A DNA stretch of 64,000 nt from Flavobacterium sp. Root901 (lineage in GTDB: Bacteria; Bacteroidota; Bacteroidia; Flavobacteriales; Flavobacteriaceae). Positions 37,965-45,035 of this stretch are shown piece after piece. Below the pieces are notes generated by a model, which was not told where the DNA came from, did no database searches, and saw only the letters and a program-made list of their open reading frames with translations. The stretch covers positions 1,290-65,289 of the forward strand of contig NZ_LMJB01000010.1 in the NCBI RefSeq assembly GCF_001429765.1, read 5' to 3'. Position 1 is the first letter of the stretch. Every line of letters starts with the position of its first letter. A program made the position numbers and the translations under genes.

Positions 37965-38248
37965 GATGCTTTTCCGTTTAACTGTTTAAATTTTTGAAGT
38001 TCATCAACCAATTGCTGATTGATCAGCATGAGTTCTTTATGCTGTATTTCCATCTTTTTGATTGTTTCTGTAGCTGCTGTAAGTCGGGCAGTAATATCAT
38101 CCAGAAGATCACGGTAATATTTTACGGCACTTACTGCATTGTCTAGTTCGGCTGCCCGGTCTTCTGCAAGTGATTTTCTCATAGAGAAAAACCAGGTTAT
38201 GAAGGCGGCAAAAAATGCCGTCAGCGAGGGGTATAGAAATTGTTCCAT
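37961..38248 (-). CDS. Small membrane protein, holin-like candidate
   Basis: I place the start at 38248 (MEQFLYPS). A longer frame to 38377 exists, but its first 43 residues lie over the promoter region. The 95 residues have one N-terminal membrane helix (LTAFFAAFITWFFSM) and then a long charged coiled coil (ARLTAATETIKKMEIQHKEL and onward). One-helix proteins of this size with a cytoplasmic coiled coil precede endolysins in many Bacteroidota prophages and are thought to be holins or holin partners. Position directly before the CHAP hydrolase, with a 4-base overlap, supports that. No functional evidence is visible beyond topology. Confidence 0.55.
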   Translation of the reverse strand: MEQFLYPSLTAFFAAFITWFFSMRKSLAEDRAAELDNAVSAVKYYRDLLDDITARLTAATETIKKMEIQHKELMLINQQLVDELQKFKQLNGKAS

Positions 38249-38368
38249 TTTGATTTTTTTTGAGATTTGAGTATTGAATAAAATATTCTGTAAACAGCCT
38301 GACAACTGTTTTAGGGGAATGAAACCAGAATAAATTTCTGGTTTTTGAGGCACGGTTATTTCCTTTTG

Positions 38369-38410
38369 AGAATGCAAAGATTAGGCAAAAAAACAGGGTA
38401 GAAAAACAAA
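38369..38410 (-). promoter_or_regulatory. Predicted promoter of the lysis/toxin operon
   Basis: Minus strand: TTTGTTTTTC with TTG at 38409-38407, 23 bases, then TAATCTTTG (38383-38375), close to the flavobacterial TTG / TAnnTTTG pair. It lies about 125 bases before the start of the holin-like gene. The sequence around the -7 element (ATCTTT-CA, then AAAAGGAAAT) recurs before the giant-protein operon. Confidence 0.6.
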
Positions 38411-38441
38411 TGCAAGGAGCGTGAACATTTGTATTCTAGGG

Positions 38442-38459
38442 CTTTACAGAGTTGTAAAG
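38442..38459. promoter_or_regulatory. Operator-like palindrome CTTTACA-N4-TGTAAAG
   Basis: CTTTACA (38442-38448), GAGT, TGTAAAG (38453-38459) is a perfect 7-bp inverted repeat. About 34 bases around it match the region at 28829-28860 closely. The identical distance to the promoter in both places makes it a likely regulator-binding site. Confidence 0.55.
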
Positions 38460-38555
38460 AAAGCGAACAGGACGTACTTTAAATAAAGGAAACGCTTCAT
38501 CTTTGCATCTCAGAAAAGGATTTTTTTTGAAGATTAAAAAGAATCTTTTTTATGT

Positions 38556-38807
38556 TTAATTACGAGCAGATCTTTCAGGATTGCTCATAAGTTCTTCTAT
38601 TTTTTTTAATTCAGAAGTGATAGGTGTACAGAGAATTTCATACAGCGTAGTTCTGGAAATTGGGTAAACCGGATACACATATTTACGCCACACAACAGTT
38701 GTGGGAATATCTTCTGTTTTGTGTTTTTGGTACAGTTCTTTAATGAGTTTGTAACGCATTAATTTATTTTTTTGAATTCCGAGGCTTCTGTTTGAGGATA
38801 TAGGCAT
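38556..38807 (-). CDS. Small early-region protein, function unknown
   Basis: The 83-residue frame starts at 38807. A start at 38759 (MRYKLIKELYQKHK) is equally plausible and gives 67 residues. The sequence is basic in the first half and contains TTLYEILCTPITSELKKIEE, which could form a helix-turn-helix-like pair, but no family is recognised. It is the last of the small genes between the repressor and the lysis operon, a position where phages often keep a late-gene activator or a DNA-binding accessory. That role is a guess from position. Confidence 0.5.
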   Translation of the reverse strand: MPISSNRSLGIQKNKLMRYKLIKELYQKHKTEDIPTTVVWRKYVYPVYPISRTTLYEILCTPITSELKKIEELMSNPERSARN

Positions 38808-39014
38808 GAGAGAAAATATTTAGAGTGATAGAAAAAGAAAAGTTTTAGGAAGAACGAAGTTTGAAAAAGAGTATTTGCTTGAATTCAAGCAATGATATTT
38901 ATTTAAGACAGCCAGACCATTTGATCATTTAATGAATGGTTTCACTTCTAATGCCATTTTTATATTAAACCTCGTTCTGAGGTAGTATTTGTTAAGATTT
39001 TTTTATTTAACAAT

Positions 39015-39206
39015 TCAGGTCAGCAATCCCGCATGACAATCCCTTTTCCATGACCTTAAAGGTTTGGATTCTAATAGAAAGAATGCGTTTGGCTGTTTAG
39101 TATAAGGGCAGAAATCGCCCGTTTTTCCGGTTCCTGTTTCTTTATTAACAAGTAAAACAGGAACCATTTTTTTTAACTGCATTTTAGGCTGCAGGTTAGA
39201 GGTCAT
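39015..39206 (-). CDS. Small hypothetical protein
   Basis: The 63 residues start 3 bases after the stop of the gene upstream. The sequence (for example VPVLLVNKETGTGKTGDFCP) has no recognised domain. The tight spacing favours a real gene. The odd composition and lack of secondary-structure pattern leave doubt. Confidence 0.35.
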   Translation of the reverse strand: MTSNLQPKMQLKKMVPVLLVNKETGTGKTGDFCPYTKQPNAFFLLESKPLRSWKRDCHAGLLT

Positions 39207-39209
39207 TGA

Positions 39210-39410
39210 TCAGCCTTTATAAGTGGCTGTCGTGTGTTTTTTAAATCTGGGATTTTGAATCACAATATTTTCATACTGATTAAACGCCTGACGTTCTTTA
39301 GCAGACAAATCATTGCTGCAGTTCCAGTTCCCGAGGTCGTCTTTAAGAATCGTATGATCGTTTACTTTATAGCTTTTGTGGTCCGTAATTGGTTTTATTT
39401 TTACGCTCAT
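39210..39410 (-). CDS. Small hypothetical early protein
   Basis: The 66 residues are hydrophilic (MSVKIKPITDHKSYKV, DLSAKERQAFNQYENIV) with a coding-like composition. The gene overlaps the end of the 58-aa membrane protein gene by 44 bases and precedes the 63-aa gene by 3, so it belongs to the early operon. I recognise no family. Small proteins of this kind are usual in the early regions of Bacteroidota Mu-like prophages. Confidence 0.55.
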   Translation of the reverse strand: MSVKIKPITDHKSYKVNDHTILKDDLGNWNCSNDLSAKERQAFNQYENIVIQNPRFKKHTTATYKG

Positions 39411-39543
39411 TTACATATTGTTTAAAAATTATTTTTATTCTGAAATAAAACCATTCCCGAAACATTAGTATTGGTTTTAAGTTAGTTGCGATAAGAAGAA
39501 GGGCCAAAAGAGCCGACGCATATATATCATTATTAGGCTGCAT
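39367..39543 (-). CDS. Small membrane protein, hypothetical
   Basis: I choose the start MQPNNDIYASALL at 39543, which overlaps the stop of the DUF3164-like gene. The 58 residues contain one hydrophobic helix (ALLALLLIATNLKPILMF) followed by a basic tail. No family is recognised. It overlaps the next gene by 44 bases, which is long but tolerable in phage-like regions. Confidence 0.4.
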   Translation of the reverse strand: MQPNNDIYASALLALLLIATNLKPILMFREWFYFRIKIIFKQYVNERKNKTNYGPQKL

Positions 39544-40246
39544 GATTTTGTTCGTTTTGCTGGTTAAAGAAATTAAAAGCATATCCTTGTAAAAAATCTA
39601 CAGAAGACATTGATAACGGAATATTGGTTTTTACACCATTTTCATCAATTCTGTTCGCCTCAATAAACCAGCTCGAGCGGATAGGCTTAAAAGAAGAAGC
39701 AATAATTTCAACACCATCTGTAAATTCTTCATTATTAAACTCTTTTGTCAGTTTTTGAAGCTCTAAAACTCTCGAACCTTTTAAGTTTCCTTTAGCATCT
39801 TTTTTTAATAAATTGAAAACAATTTTTACCAGTGAAGCGGTTTCCTTGCTGGTAGAAAGTGATGAAATATAGTTTTGGACTTTTTCAATACCAATTGTCA
39901 CCGTATCGTCCCATCCTTCATTAATACGATATCCAATGGTAATTTCTTCCTTATCATTAGAAAAAGTATGCGACATTTGTTTTTCTTTAAATCCATAAAC
40001 CTGATTTTTTAAATCAAGAATGGTTTCAAACAGCTGAAATGTTTCTGTTTTGGCATTTCGCATCATTTCAGAGGTTTCGTGTAATCTTGAAAGTGCCTTC
40101 GGAATAGTTTCGGCTACCAGTTTTTTATAAGCATCTCTTTCTTCATTTTTTTTGTTTTCGATCCTGTTTAAAGCCTCTTTTAATTCTTGTGCTGAAAATT
40201 GAGATAAGTCCATTGTGTTAATTCTGTTTGTTAATGCAGTGCTCAT
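39533..40246 (-). CDS. DUF3164-like protein (Mu-like phage early gene)
   Basis: The 237 residues (start MSTALTNRINTMDLSQ at 40246; an upstream extension to 40345 would run into the previous gene) match my recollection of DUF3164: a helical N-terminus (ELKEALNRIENKKNEERDAYKKL broken into shorter runs), then GYRINEGWDDTVTIGIEKV, then VFNLLKKDAKGNLKGSRVLELQKL and a C-terminus FIEANRIDENG-like. In Mu-like transposable phages this gene lies in the early region near the transposase genes. Its exact role is not established. No MuA- or MuB-like gene is found here, so this looks like a relic of, or descent from, a Mu-like phage. Other domain readings are unlikely. Confidence 0.65.
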   Translation of the reverse strand: MSTALTNRINTMDLSQFSAQELKEALNRIENKKNEERDAYKKLVAETIPKALSRLHETSEMMRNAKTETFQLFETILDLKNQVYGFKEKQMSHTFSNDKEEITIGYRINEGWDDTVTIGIEKVQNYISSLSTSKETASLVKIVFNLLKKDAKGNLKGSRVLELQKLTKEFNNEEFTDGVEIIASSFKPIRSSWFIEANRIDENGVKTNIPLSMSSVDFLQGYAFNFFNQQNEQNHAA

Positions 40247-40274
40247 AATATTTAGTTTTAGGTGGATATAATTC

Positions 40275-40553
40275 TTAGTTGTATAACAAAATTTCGTCTT
40301 TAAAAGGATCTCCATAATAAGGTTTAAAATTGTGGAGAAGCGCAAGTTTAGAAACCTCTTTTAGTTTGTATTCAATATTTTGCGAAACGGGACGGGGAGA
40401 AGCCGCCTCATCGTCTAGAATATGCATCCACTGAAAACGCTCCTGATTGATACAGATTCTTTCTCCGGCTGTAAAAGTTTTATTTCGTTCTGAACAATAT
40501 TGCAATGCCAGATACAATTCTGCAATTCTTGCTTCTATTTGATTTCTATCCAT
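40275..40553 (-). CDS. Small early-region protein
   Basis: The 92 residues begin MDRNQIEARIAELYLAL and include ERICINQERFQWMHILDDEAAS and YKLKEVSKLALLHNF. They look like a soluble alpha-helical protein. No domain is recognised. Its start overlaps the stop of the 45-aa gene upstream by 8 bases, indicating one operon read away from the repressor. Confidence 0.55.
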   Translation of the reverse strand: MDRNQIEARIAELYLALQYCSERNKTFTAGERICINQERFQWMHILDDEAASPRPVSQNIEYKLKEVSKLALLHNFKPYYGDPFKDEILLYN

Positions 40554-40683
40554 GATTTTGTTTTAAAAAGGTTCTTAATTTTTTTATGTCCGATTCAATT
40601 AATGTTCTTTCAGGACTATTTGGGTTTTCAATCAGCCAGTTTTCCAGCTCCTGAATTTTTTCCTGGATTTGAGGTGTTTCCAT
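40546..40683 (-). CDS. 45-aa early protein, first gene of the early operon
   Basis: This short frame (ATG 40683, TAG 40546) encodes METPQIQEKIQELENWLIEN and a basic end (DIKKLRTFLKQNHG). Helical, charged and with normal codon use, it overlaps the next gene by 8 bases (ATGGATAG), the usual coupling in this operon. No family is recognised. It may be a small regulator or accessory factor facing the repressor. Confidence 0.5.
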   Translation of the reverse strand: METPQIQEKIQELENWLIENPNSPERTLIESDIKKLRTFLKQNHG

Positions 40684-40904
40684 TTTTTTTAATTTAAATA
40701 ATGATGAATTTTATTTTATAATTTTAATGATTAATATTACCTGTTTCGTAGTTTTTCTCCATTTTAAGCGTAGTGTGTTGTTTTTAATGTGTTTTTTAAT
40801 TTATGTATGGCTTAATTATTTTGTAATCAATATTTTATTTGAGTGTTAGGATTTTTGTTTTATTTGAATGTTAAATAAATTTGTTAACATTTCTGTTGTT
40901 TTTC

Positions 40905-40950
40905 ATTTTTATTTTTCTTTACTTTGCAAATATAATGTAAAATAATACAT
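40905..40950 (+). promoter_or_regulatory. Repressor promoter and possible operators
   Basis: The 304-base gap 40684-40987 is the divergent control region. On the + strand TTG near 40907 and TTACTTTG (40919-40926) resemble the flavobacterial -33/-7 pair for the repressor. Just downstream lie a small palindrome ATGTA-N6-TACAT (40935-40950) and ttttaacgtaaaa (40961-40974), candidate autoregulatory sites. The rest of the gap is AT-rich, with no gene visible. Confidence 0.45.
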
Positions 40951-40987
40951 CAAAACAAATTTTTAACGTAAAAAAATACACTTTTTT

Positions 40988-41671
40988 ATGGGTTCAACTG
41001 ATAGGATGAGAGAATACCTTGACTACAAAGGGATTACTAAGTATAAGTTCTGTAATGATTTAGGTTTTTCTAATAAGTTTTTAGACAATAGCAGTAATAT
41101 GGGGACAGATAAGGCGTGTAAAATTTTACACTACTATCCGGAAATCAATTCTGAATGGCTTTTAACTGGAAATGGTCCAATGGTAAAAGAAGAAAATACA
41201 AATATTGTAATTATGAATAATGACCGAAAAACAATCGATTCGCTGCATGTGAGTCAGGAAATTCCTTTATATGATTTGGAAGCTGTGGCAGGTTTGCGAG
41301 AATTGTTTAACAGCGGAAAACCGCAAAGAGTTCTGGATACTATAAAAATTCCAAATCTGCCTAAATGTGACGGCGCTATTTCGGTAACGGGAGATAGTAT
41401 GTATCCGCTTTTGAAATCCGGCGATATCGTTTTGTATAAAGAAACTGAATTTGAGAATATTTTTTTTGGAGAAATGTATCTTTTGAGTGTGAAGTTAAAT
41501 GATTGGGAAGAATATATAACGGTAAAGTATGTTCAGAAATCAGAACAAGGACCACAATTTGTGAAGTTAGTAAGTCAAAATTCACACCATCAGCCTAAGG
41601 ATATTCATATTTCAAAAATATCTGCATTAGCGCTTATCAAAGCGAGTATTCGAATCAATACGATGATGTAA
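40988..41671 (+). CDS. S24/LexA-type autocleaving phage repressor
   Basis: The 227 residues have an N-terminal helix-turn-helix (about 5-60; REYLDYKGITKYKFCNDLGFSN, in which the last part reads like the recognition helix region) and a C-terminal S24 peptidase domain. The cleavage dipeptide is A101-G102 (EAVAG), the nucleophile S137 in VTGDSMYPLLKSGDIV, and the general base K180 (ITVKYVQ). In the CI/LexA family, RecA-DNA filaments stimulate self-cleavage after DNA damage, releasing phage genes. It faces the early operon across a 304-base control region. This makes SOS-type induction of the whole element likely. Confidence 0.9.
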   Translation: MGSTDRMREYLDYKGITKYKFCNDLGFSNKFLDNSSNMGTDKACKILHYYPEINSEWLLTGNGPMVKEENTNIVIMNNDRKTIDSLHVSQEIPLYDLEAVAGLRELFNSGKPQRVLDTIKIPNLPKCDGAISVTGDSMYPLLKSGDIVLYKETEFENIFFGEMYLLSVKLNDWEEYITVKYVQKSEQGPQFVKLVSQNSHHQPKDIHISKISALALIKASIRINTMM

Positions 41672-41734
41672 ATTGAAGCCGCGGTTTTTTTAGAAATAAG
41701 ATTTATTTTTATCTGGTCCACGGTATCTAAATTA

Positions 41735-41773
41735 AAAAACCTTCAAAATCAGTTTTTGATTTTGAAGGTTTTT
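41735..41773. terminator. Bidirectional terminator
   Basis: Stem aaaaaccttcaaaatca (41735-41751) with its exact complement (41757-41773), and T-rich on both sides. It separates the convergent repressor and HxlR genes and marks the right border of the phage-like element. Confidence 0.85.
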
Positions 41774-41804
41774 ATTTTTTGAAGAAATAAGATTATAAAA
41801 CCTG

Positions 41805-42158
41805 TTAACCTTCAATAATCTTTTTACGATGCTGAATTCCCCATTCGGTTAAGTTTTGAATTAGCGTTTTGAGGCTCAAACCATGTTCGGTCAGCTCATA
41901 TTGAACCGTAATAGGCTGTGTGTTTAAAACGGTGCGAATGATTAATTTATTTGTTTCCAGTTCTTTTAGCTCCTTGCTCAGCATTTTGTTCGAAATACCT
42001 TCAACATCAGCAAGAATATCCGAAAAACGTCTTTTGTTATAATAACAGATGGAAGACAAAATAGAAATTTTCCATTTTCCGTTTAATACATCCATTGAAT
42101 CCTGAACAGCCATCATTTCCTTTTTATGCTGCTGTTTGATAAGCATACTGCATTCCAT
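41805..42158 (-). CDS. HxlR-family transcriptional regulator
   Basis: The 117 residues have the HxlR winged-helix pattern: a Cys near the N-terminus (MECSMLIKQQ), LNGKWKISILSSICYYNKRRFSDI, SNKMLSKELKELE and a final LTEWGIQHRKK. HxlR proteins often sense electrophiles or oxidants. It is divergent from a short-chain dehydrogenase, with a palindromic GTTACTTTGTTAC-type operator between them, so it probably controls that enzyme and itself. Confidence 0.85.
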   Translation of the reverse strand: MECSMLIKQQHKKEMMAVQDSMDVLNGKWKISILSSICYYNKRRFSDILADVEGISNKMLSKELKELETNKLIIRTVLNTQPITVQYELTEHGLSLKTLIQNLTEWGIQHRKKIIEG

Positions 42159-42163
42159 ATTAT

Positions 42164-42239
42164 GTTACTTTGTTACCTCGTAGTTACTATTACTTTTAGT
42201 AACAAAGTTACCAAAATAAATCAATTGTATATAGCTTTG
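42164..42239. promoter_or_regulatory. Divergent HxlR/SDR control region with GTTAC repeats
   Basis: GTTACTTTGTTAC (42164-42176) and its near-complement GTAACAAAGTTAC (42199-42211) form an inverted pair (12 of 13 matches), with two further GTTAC/TTAC words between. TAGCTTTG (42232-42239) fits the -7 element for the dehydrogenase gene starting at 42266. It is likely the binding site of the HxlR protein. Confidence 0.6.
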
Positions 42240-42265
42240 TCATTCATATTTAAACAAATAATACA

Positions 42266-43021
42266 ATGAGCAGATTAAAAAATAAAACAGCTGTAGTAAC
42301 AGGTGCATCAAAAGGAATAGGAGCTTCAATTGCAAAATACTTTGCAGCAGAAGGCGCTAAAGTGGTTGTAAATTATGCATCAAGCAGAGAAGGGGCGGAA
42401 AAAGTAGTAAACGAAATAACCGGCCAGGGCGGAACAGCAATTGCCGTACAAGCTGATGTTGCGAATCAGATCGATGTGACTAGATTGTTTGAAGAAACCA
42501 AAAACGCCTTTGGAACAATCGATATCTTGGTAAACAACGCTGGAGTTTATATTTACGAACCTGTTGAACTGGTGTCGCCAGAAACCTTTCACAAATCTTT
42601 TAATACGAATGTTTTGGGATCGATATTTACCATTCAGGAAGCATTAAAACATTTTGGAGATAAAGGCGGAAATATCATTAATATCAGCTCGGGAGCAAGT
42701 AATTCGCCGCTGCCGACAGGTTCTGTTTATTCGGCTACCAAAACAGCATTAGATGCTCTTACTGTAGCTTTGTCAAAAGAATTTTCGGGAAGAAATATCC
42801 GTATTAATTCGCTTCTTCCCGGAATTGTAGAAACCGAAGGCGCTCATACAGCAGGTTTTATAGGAAGTGAAGCAGAAGCTGGTTTTGTAGCCAAAACACC
42901 GCTGGGACGTACCGGACAGCCAGATGATATTGCAAAAGTGGCTGTTTTTCTTGCTTCTGATGAATCGGCATGGATTACAGGTGAAAAAATCACCGTCTCA
43001 GGTGGGGTTTATGGTTTTTAA
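42266..43021 (+). CDS. SDR-family oxidoreductase (FabG-like)
   Basis: The 251 residues are a classical short-chain dehydrogenase/reductase: cofactor motif TGASKGIGASI near residues 12-22, NNAG (about 90), the catalytic Ser in NISSGAS and YSATK (about 155-159), and a C-terminal WITGEKITVSGG. An Ala-Ser-Ser-Arg sequence after the second strand favours NADPH. The substrate is not predictable. It is divergently paired with an HxlR regulator, a frequent arrangement for stress- or aldehyde-responsive SDRs. A terminator (43051-43077) follows. Confidence 0.9.
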   Translation: MSRLKNKTAVVTGASKGIGASIAKYFAAEGAKVVVNYASSREGAEKVVNEITGQGGTAIAVQADVANQIDVTRLFEETKNAFGTIDILVNNAGVYIYEPVELVSPETFHKSFNTNVLGSIFTIQEALKHFGDKGGNIINISSGASNSPLPTGSVYSATKTALDALTVALSKEFSGRNIRINSLLPGIVETEGAHTAGFIGSEAEAGFVAKTPLGRTGQPDDIAKVAVFLASDESAWITGEKITVSGGVYGF

Positions 43022-43050
43022 GTTTTTTAGAGAAAAAATTATATACGAAA

Positions 43051-43077
43051 GAGGTGGTGGAAACTGCCTCTTTTTTT
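43051..43077 (+). terminator. Terminator behind the SDR gene
   Basis: gaggtggt/actgcctc hairpin with two wobble pairs, loop ggaa, followed by seven T. It starts 30 bases past the stop codon. Confidence 0.75.
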
Positions 43078-43187
43078 ATTCTGATGTTATTTGTAATTGT
43101 TGATTTTTTATAGTGTTATCATGTATGATAACCATTTTTTTAAAATAAAATTTCAAATTTGATTTTAAAAAAAAAGCAACCAAAATA

Positions 43188-43505
43188 ATGGAAACACCGC
43201 AAAAAGAAGCAGTAACAGAATTGTTAGAAATAATGAACAGAGTCAATTATTTTAAACAGCTAAAACCGAATAATGATTCATTTTTAGCAACACTAAATGT
43301 CTCTTGCTATAGTGAATTAAATATTATGATTGCAGCATTATTAAAAGCAAGTATCACAATGCTCCAAAGTGAAAATTCTGCAAAACCTTTTTCTGATGCT
43401 ATGATTTTGGTAGAAATGGCTTTGCAATTATTGCCAAATGTTGAAATGGAGTTGTTGGATGAGTTGTATAGAATTTGGGTTGAAGATAAAAAAAACTCAA
43501 AATAA
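43188..43505 (+). CDS. Hypothetical helical protein
   Basis: The 105 residues look like an all-helical soluble protein (EAVTELLEIMNRVNYFKQL, SELNIMIAALLKASITML, EMALQLLPNVEMELLDELY). No domain is recognised, and neighbours offer no hint: an SDR upstream behind a terminator and a 270-base gap downstream (43506-43776) where I see no gene. The coding pattern is good and an AT-rich leader precedes the ATG, so it is probably real. Confidence 0.6.
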   Translation: METPQKEAVTELLEIMNRVNYFKQLKPNNDSFLATLNVSCYSELNIMIAALLKASITMLQSENSAKPFSDAMILVEMALQLLPNVEMELLDELYRIWVEDKKNSK

Positions 43506-43776
43506 AAGTTGAAGATTTTTAAAAATTCAGCGGAGGAAGAGGTGCTGCAACTAATATTTGGAGCCCAGTATTTACTGGTGTTTTCAGCTTTTTAAAATTT
43601 AGGCATACTTCAAAATTGAACTCTAAATTGTTATTTGTAAAGAGATAAAATTCATGGAATTAAGGCCTTGCACATAGTGGCTTTGACTTCTCTAAAGTAT
43701 AATTTGCGAAAATTTTACAGAATATCGGGACTATATTTAATATATAAAAAGAAATGGCTAAAATAGCCATTTCAAA

Positions 43777-44100
43777 TTATCCCGTAAATTTTAAAGATTG
43801 TATTAATCCATCAGATAGCACCATATGGTAAGCCAATATAATTGGGCTTCCGGGAAAATTCCCTGAAGTTTCGGCTTTAAGAACGCACTCTGTTTCATTT
43901 TCTTCAAAACTTTCAGGCCTAATCGTTGCCTTATATCGTTCATTGGAATCGGCAATCCAATGTTCTATTTCCTTCCTGCCGTTGTAGATTTTGCCCTCAT
44001 CATGCGCTACGGCTGTTTCAGAGAAACACATTACATAGGCAGCACTGTCAAAGTTATTTTGTGCTGCGACTAATTCTGATACTACTTTTGGTAAGTTCAT
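43777..44100 (-). CDS. SnoaL/NTF2-like protein
   Basis: The 107 residues follow the SnoaL/NTF2-like pattern: a helix with DSAAYVMCFSETAVAHDEG, IYNGRKEIEHWI, then strands ECVLKAETSGNFPGSPIIL and LSDGLIQSLKFTG. This cone-shaped fold serves as small enzyme or ligand pocket; the substrate is unknown. It follows the SDR gene by 19 bases in the same direction, so the two likely form an operon, perhaps a small detoxification or oxidation pathway under the HxlR regulator at 45036. Confidence 0.8.
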   Translation of the reverse strand: MNLPKVVSELVAAQNNFDSAAYVMCFSETAVAHDEGKIYNGRKEIEHWIADSNERYKATIRPESFEENETECVLKAETSGNFPGSPIILAYHMVLSDGLIQSLKFTG

Positions 44101-44119
44101 GCTAATTATTGTTTAGTTG

Positions 44120-44902
44120 TTATACAGTTCTCACGGTTCCACCGTCAATTACAAATTCAGTCCCTGTTAAATATCCAGCTCTGGGTGAAACGAGGAAACC
44201 GACCAATTCAGCCACTTCTTCCGGCTGGGCAGGCCTGCCGTATGGGATTCCGCCCAATGCATCCATAACACTTTGCTGGGCTTCTTCTACAGTACTGTTG
44301 GCATTTCTGGCAATTTCACCCAGCCATGCTTCGGATGCTGTTGTATTGATCCATCCCGGCGATACCGTCAGTACCCGAACCCCCTTTGGCGTCACTTCAT
44401 TTGATAAACTTTTGCTGTAGTTTCGCAATGCTGCTTTTGCGGCTGCATAAGGCAAAGTTGACTCATACAACGGCAGTTTCCCCTGTATAGAGGCGATGTG
44501 AATAATTACCCCATCTTTTCTGTCTATCATTTGCGGTAAAAAACCGCGATCAAGTCGGATAGGGGCTAGTAAATTTGCCTGAAGGGTTGATTCCCAGTCT
44601 TCGTCACTCAAGACGCTAAAGCCGCCGGCAGGTGTTGATGACGAACCGAGGTTATTTACTAGGATGTCCAGTCTTCCGTATGTTGACAACACTTCATTAA
44701 TCACTATTTTAGATCCTTCTCCCGTACTTAGATCCGAAGCGATAAAATGTAAATTGTTATCTTCTTTTTCAGGGGCATTTCTGGCGGTTATTATTACCGT
44801 TGCTCCCGCTTGCAGCAGTCTTTCTGCAATCGCTTTTCCTGCACCTTTGGTACCTCCCGTAACCAAGGCAATTCTGCCTGATAATTCATTTTGATAATCC
44901 AT
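44120..44902 (-). CDS. SDR-family oxidoreductase
   Basis: The 260 residues have VTGGTKGAGKAI (residues about 14-25), NNLG (about 85), the catalytic Ser in IIHIASIQG, YAAAK (about 152-156) and a C-terminal GTEFVIDGGTVRTV, all standard for classical SDRs. TARN after the second strand suggests NADP(H). It is first in an operon with the NTF2-like gene and is divergent from an HxlR regulator. GC content appears higher than in its surroundings, which together with the self-contained three-gene layout is compatible with transfer. Confidence 0.9.
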   Translation of the reverse strand: MDYQNELSGRIALVTGGTKGAGKAIAERLLQAGATVIITARNAPEKEDNNLHFIASDLSTGEGSKIVINEVLSTYGRLDILVNNLGSSSTPAGGFSVLSDEDWESTLQANLLAPIRLDRGFLPQMIDRKDGVIIHIASIQGKLPLYESTLPYAAAKAALRNYSKSLSNEVTPKGVRVLTVSPGWINTTASEAWLGEIARNANSTVEEAQQSVMDALGGIPYGRPAQPEEVAELVGFLVSPRAGYLTGTEFVIDGGTVRTV

Positions 44903-45000
44903 GTTGTAAATTTTTAAAGTTCCTTGTGCAAATCTCGGCAGTACGTTAGTTCCTCACAAGTACGGAGTTACGATTCAGATAGGGATAAATTATTCCCCTA

Positions 45001-45031
45001 TTGCACACGTTGGTGTATAGACTTAAATTTG
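45001..45031 (+). promoter_or_regulatory. Promoter giving a nearly leaderless HxlR transcript
   Basis: TTG (45001-45003), 20 bases, TAAATTTG (45024-45031) matches the flavobacterial consensus. The ATG at 45036 follows by 4 bases, so transcription should start at or within the start codon. Confidence 0.6.
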
Positions 45032-45035
45032 TAAT

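Noticed and set aside
43506..43776. Short coding-like stretch behind the 105-aa gene
   Set aside because: The frame around 43530-43620 has a few plausible codons but no start and a quick stop; nothing can be supported.
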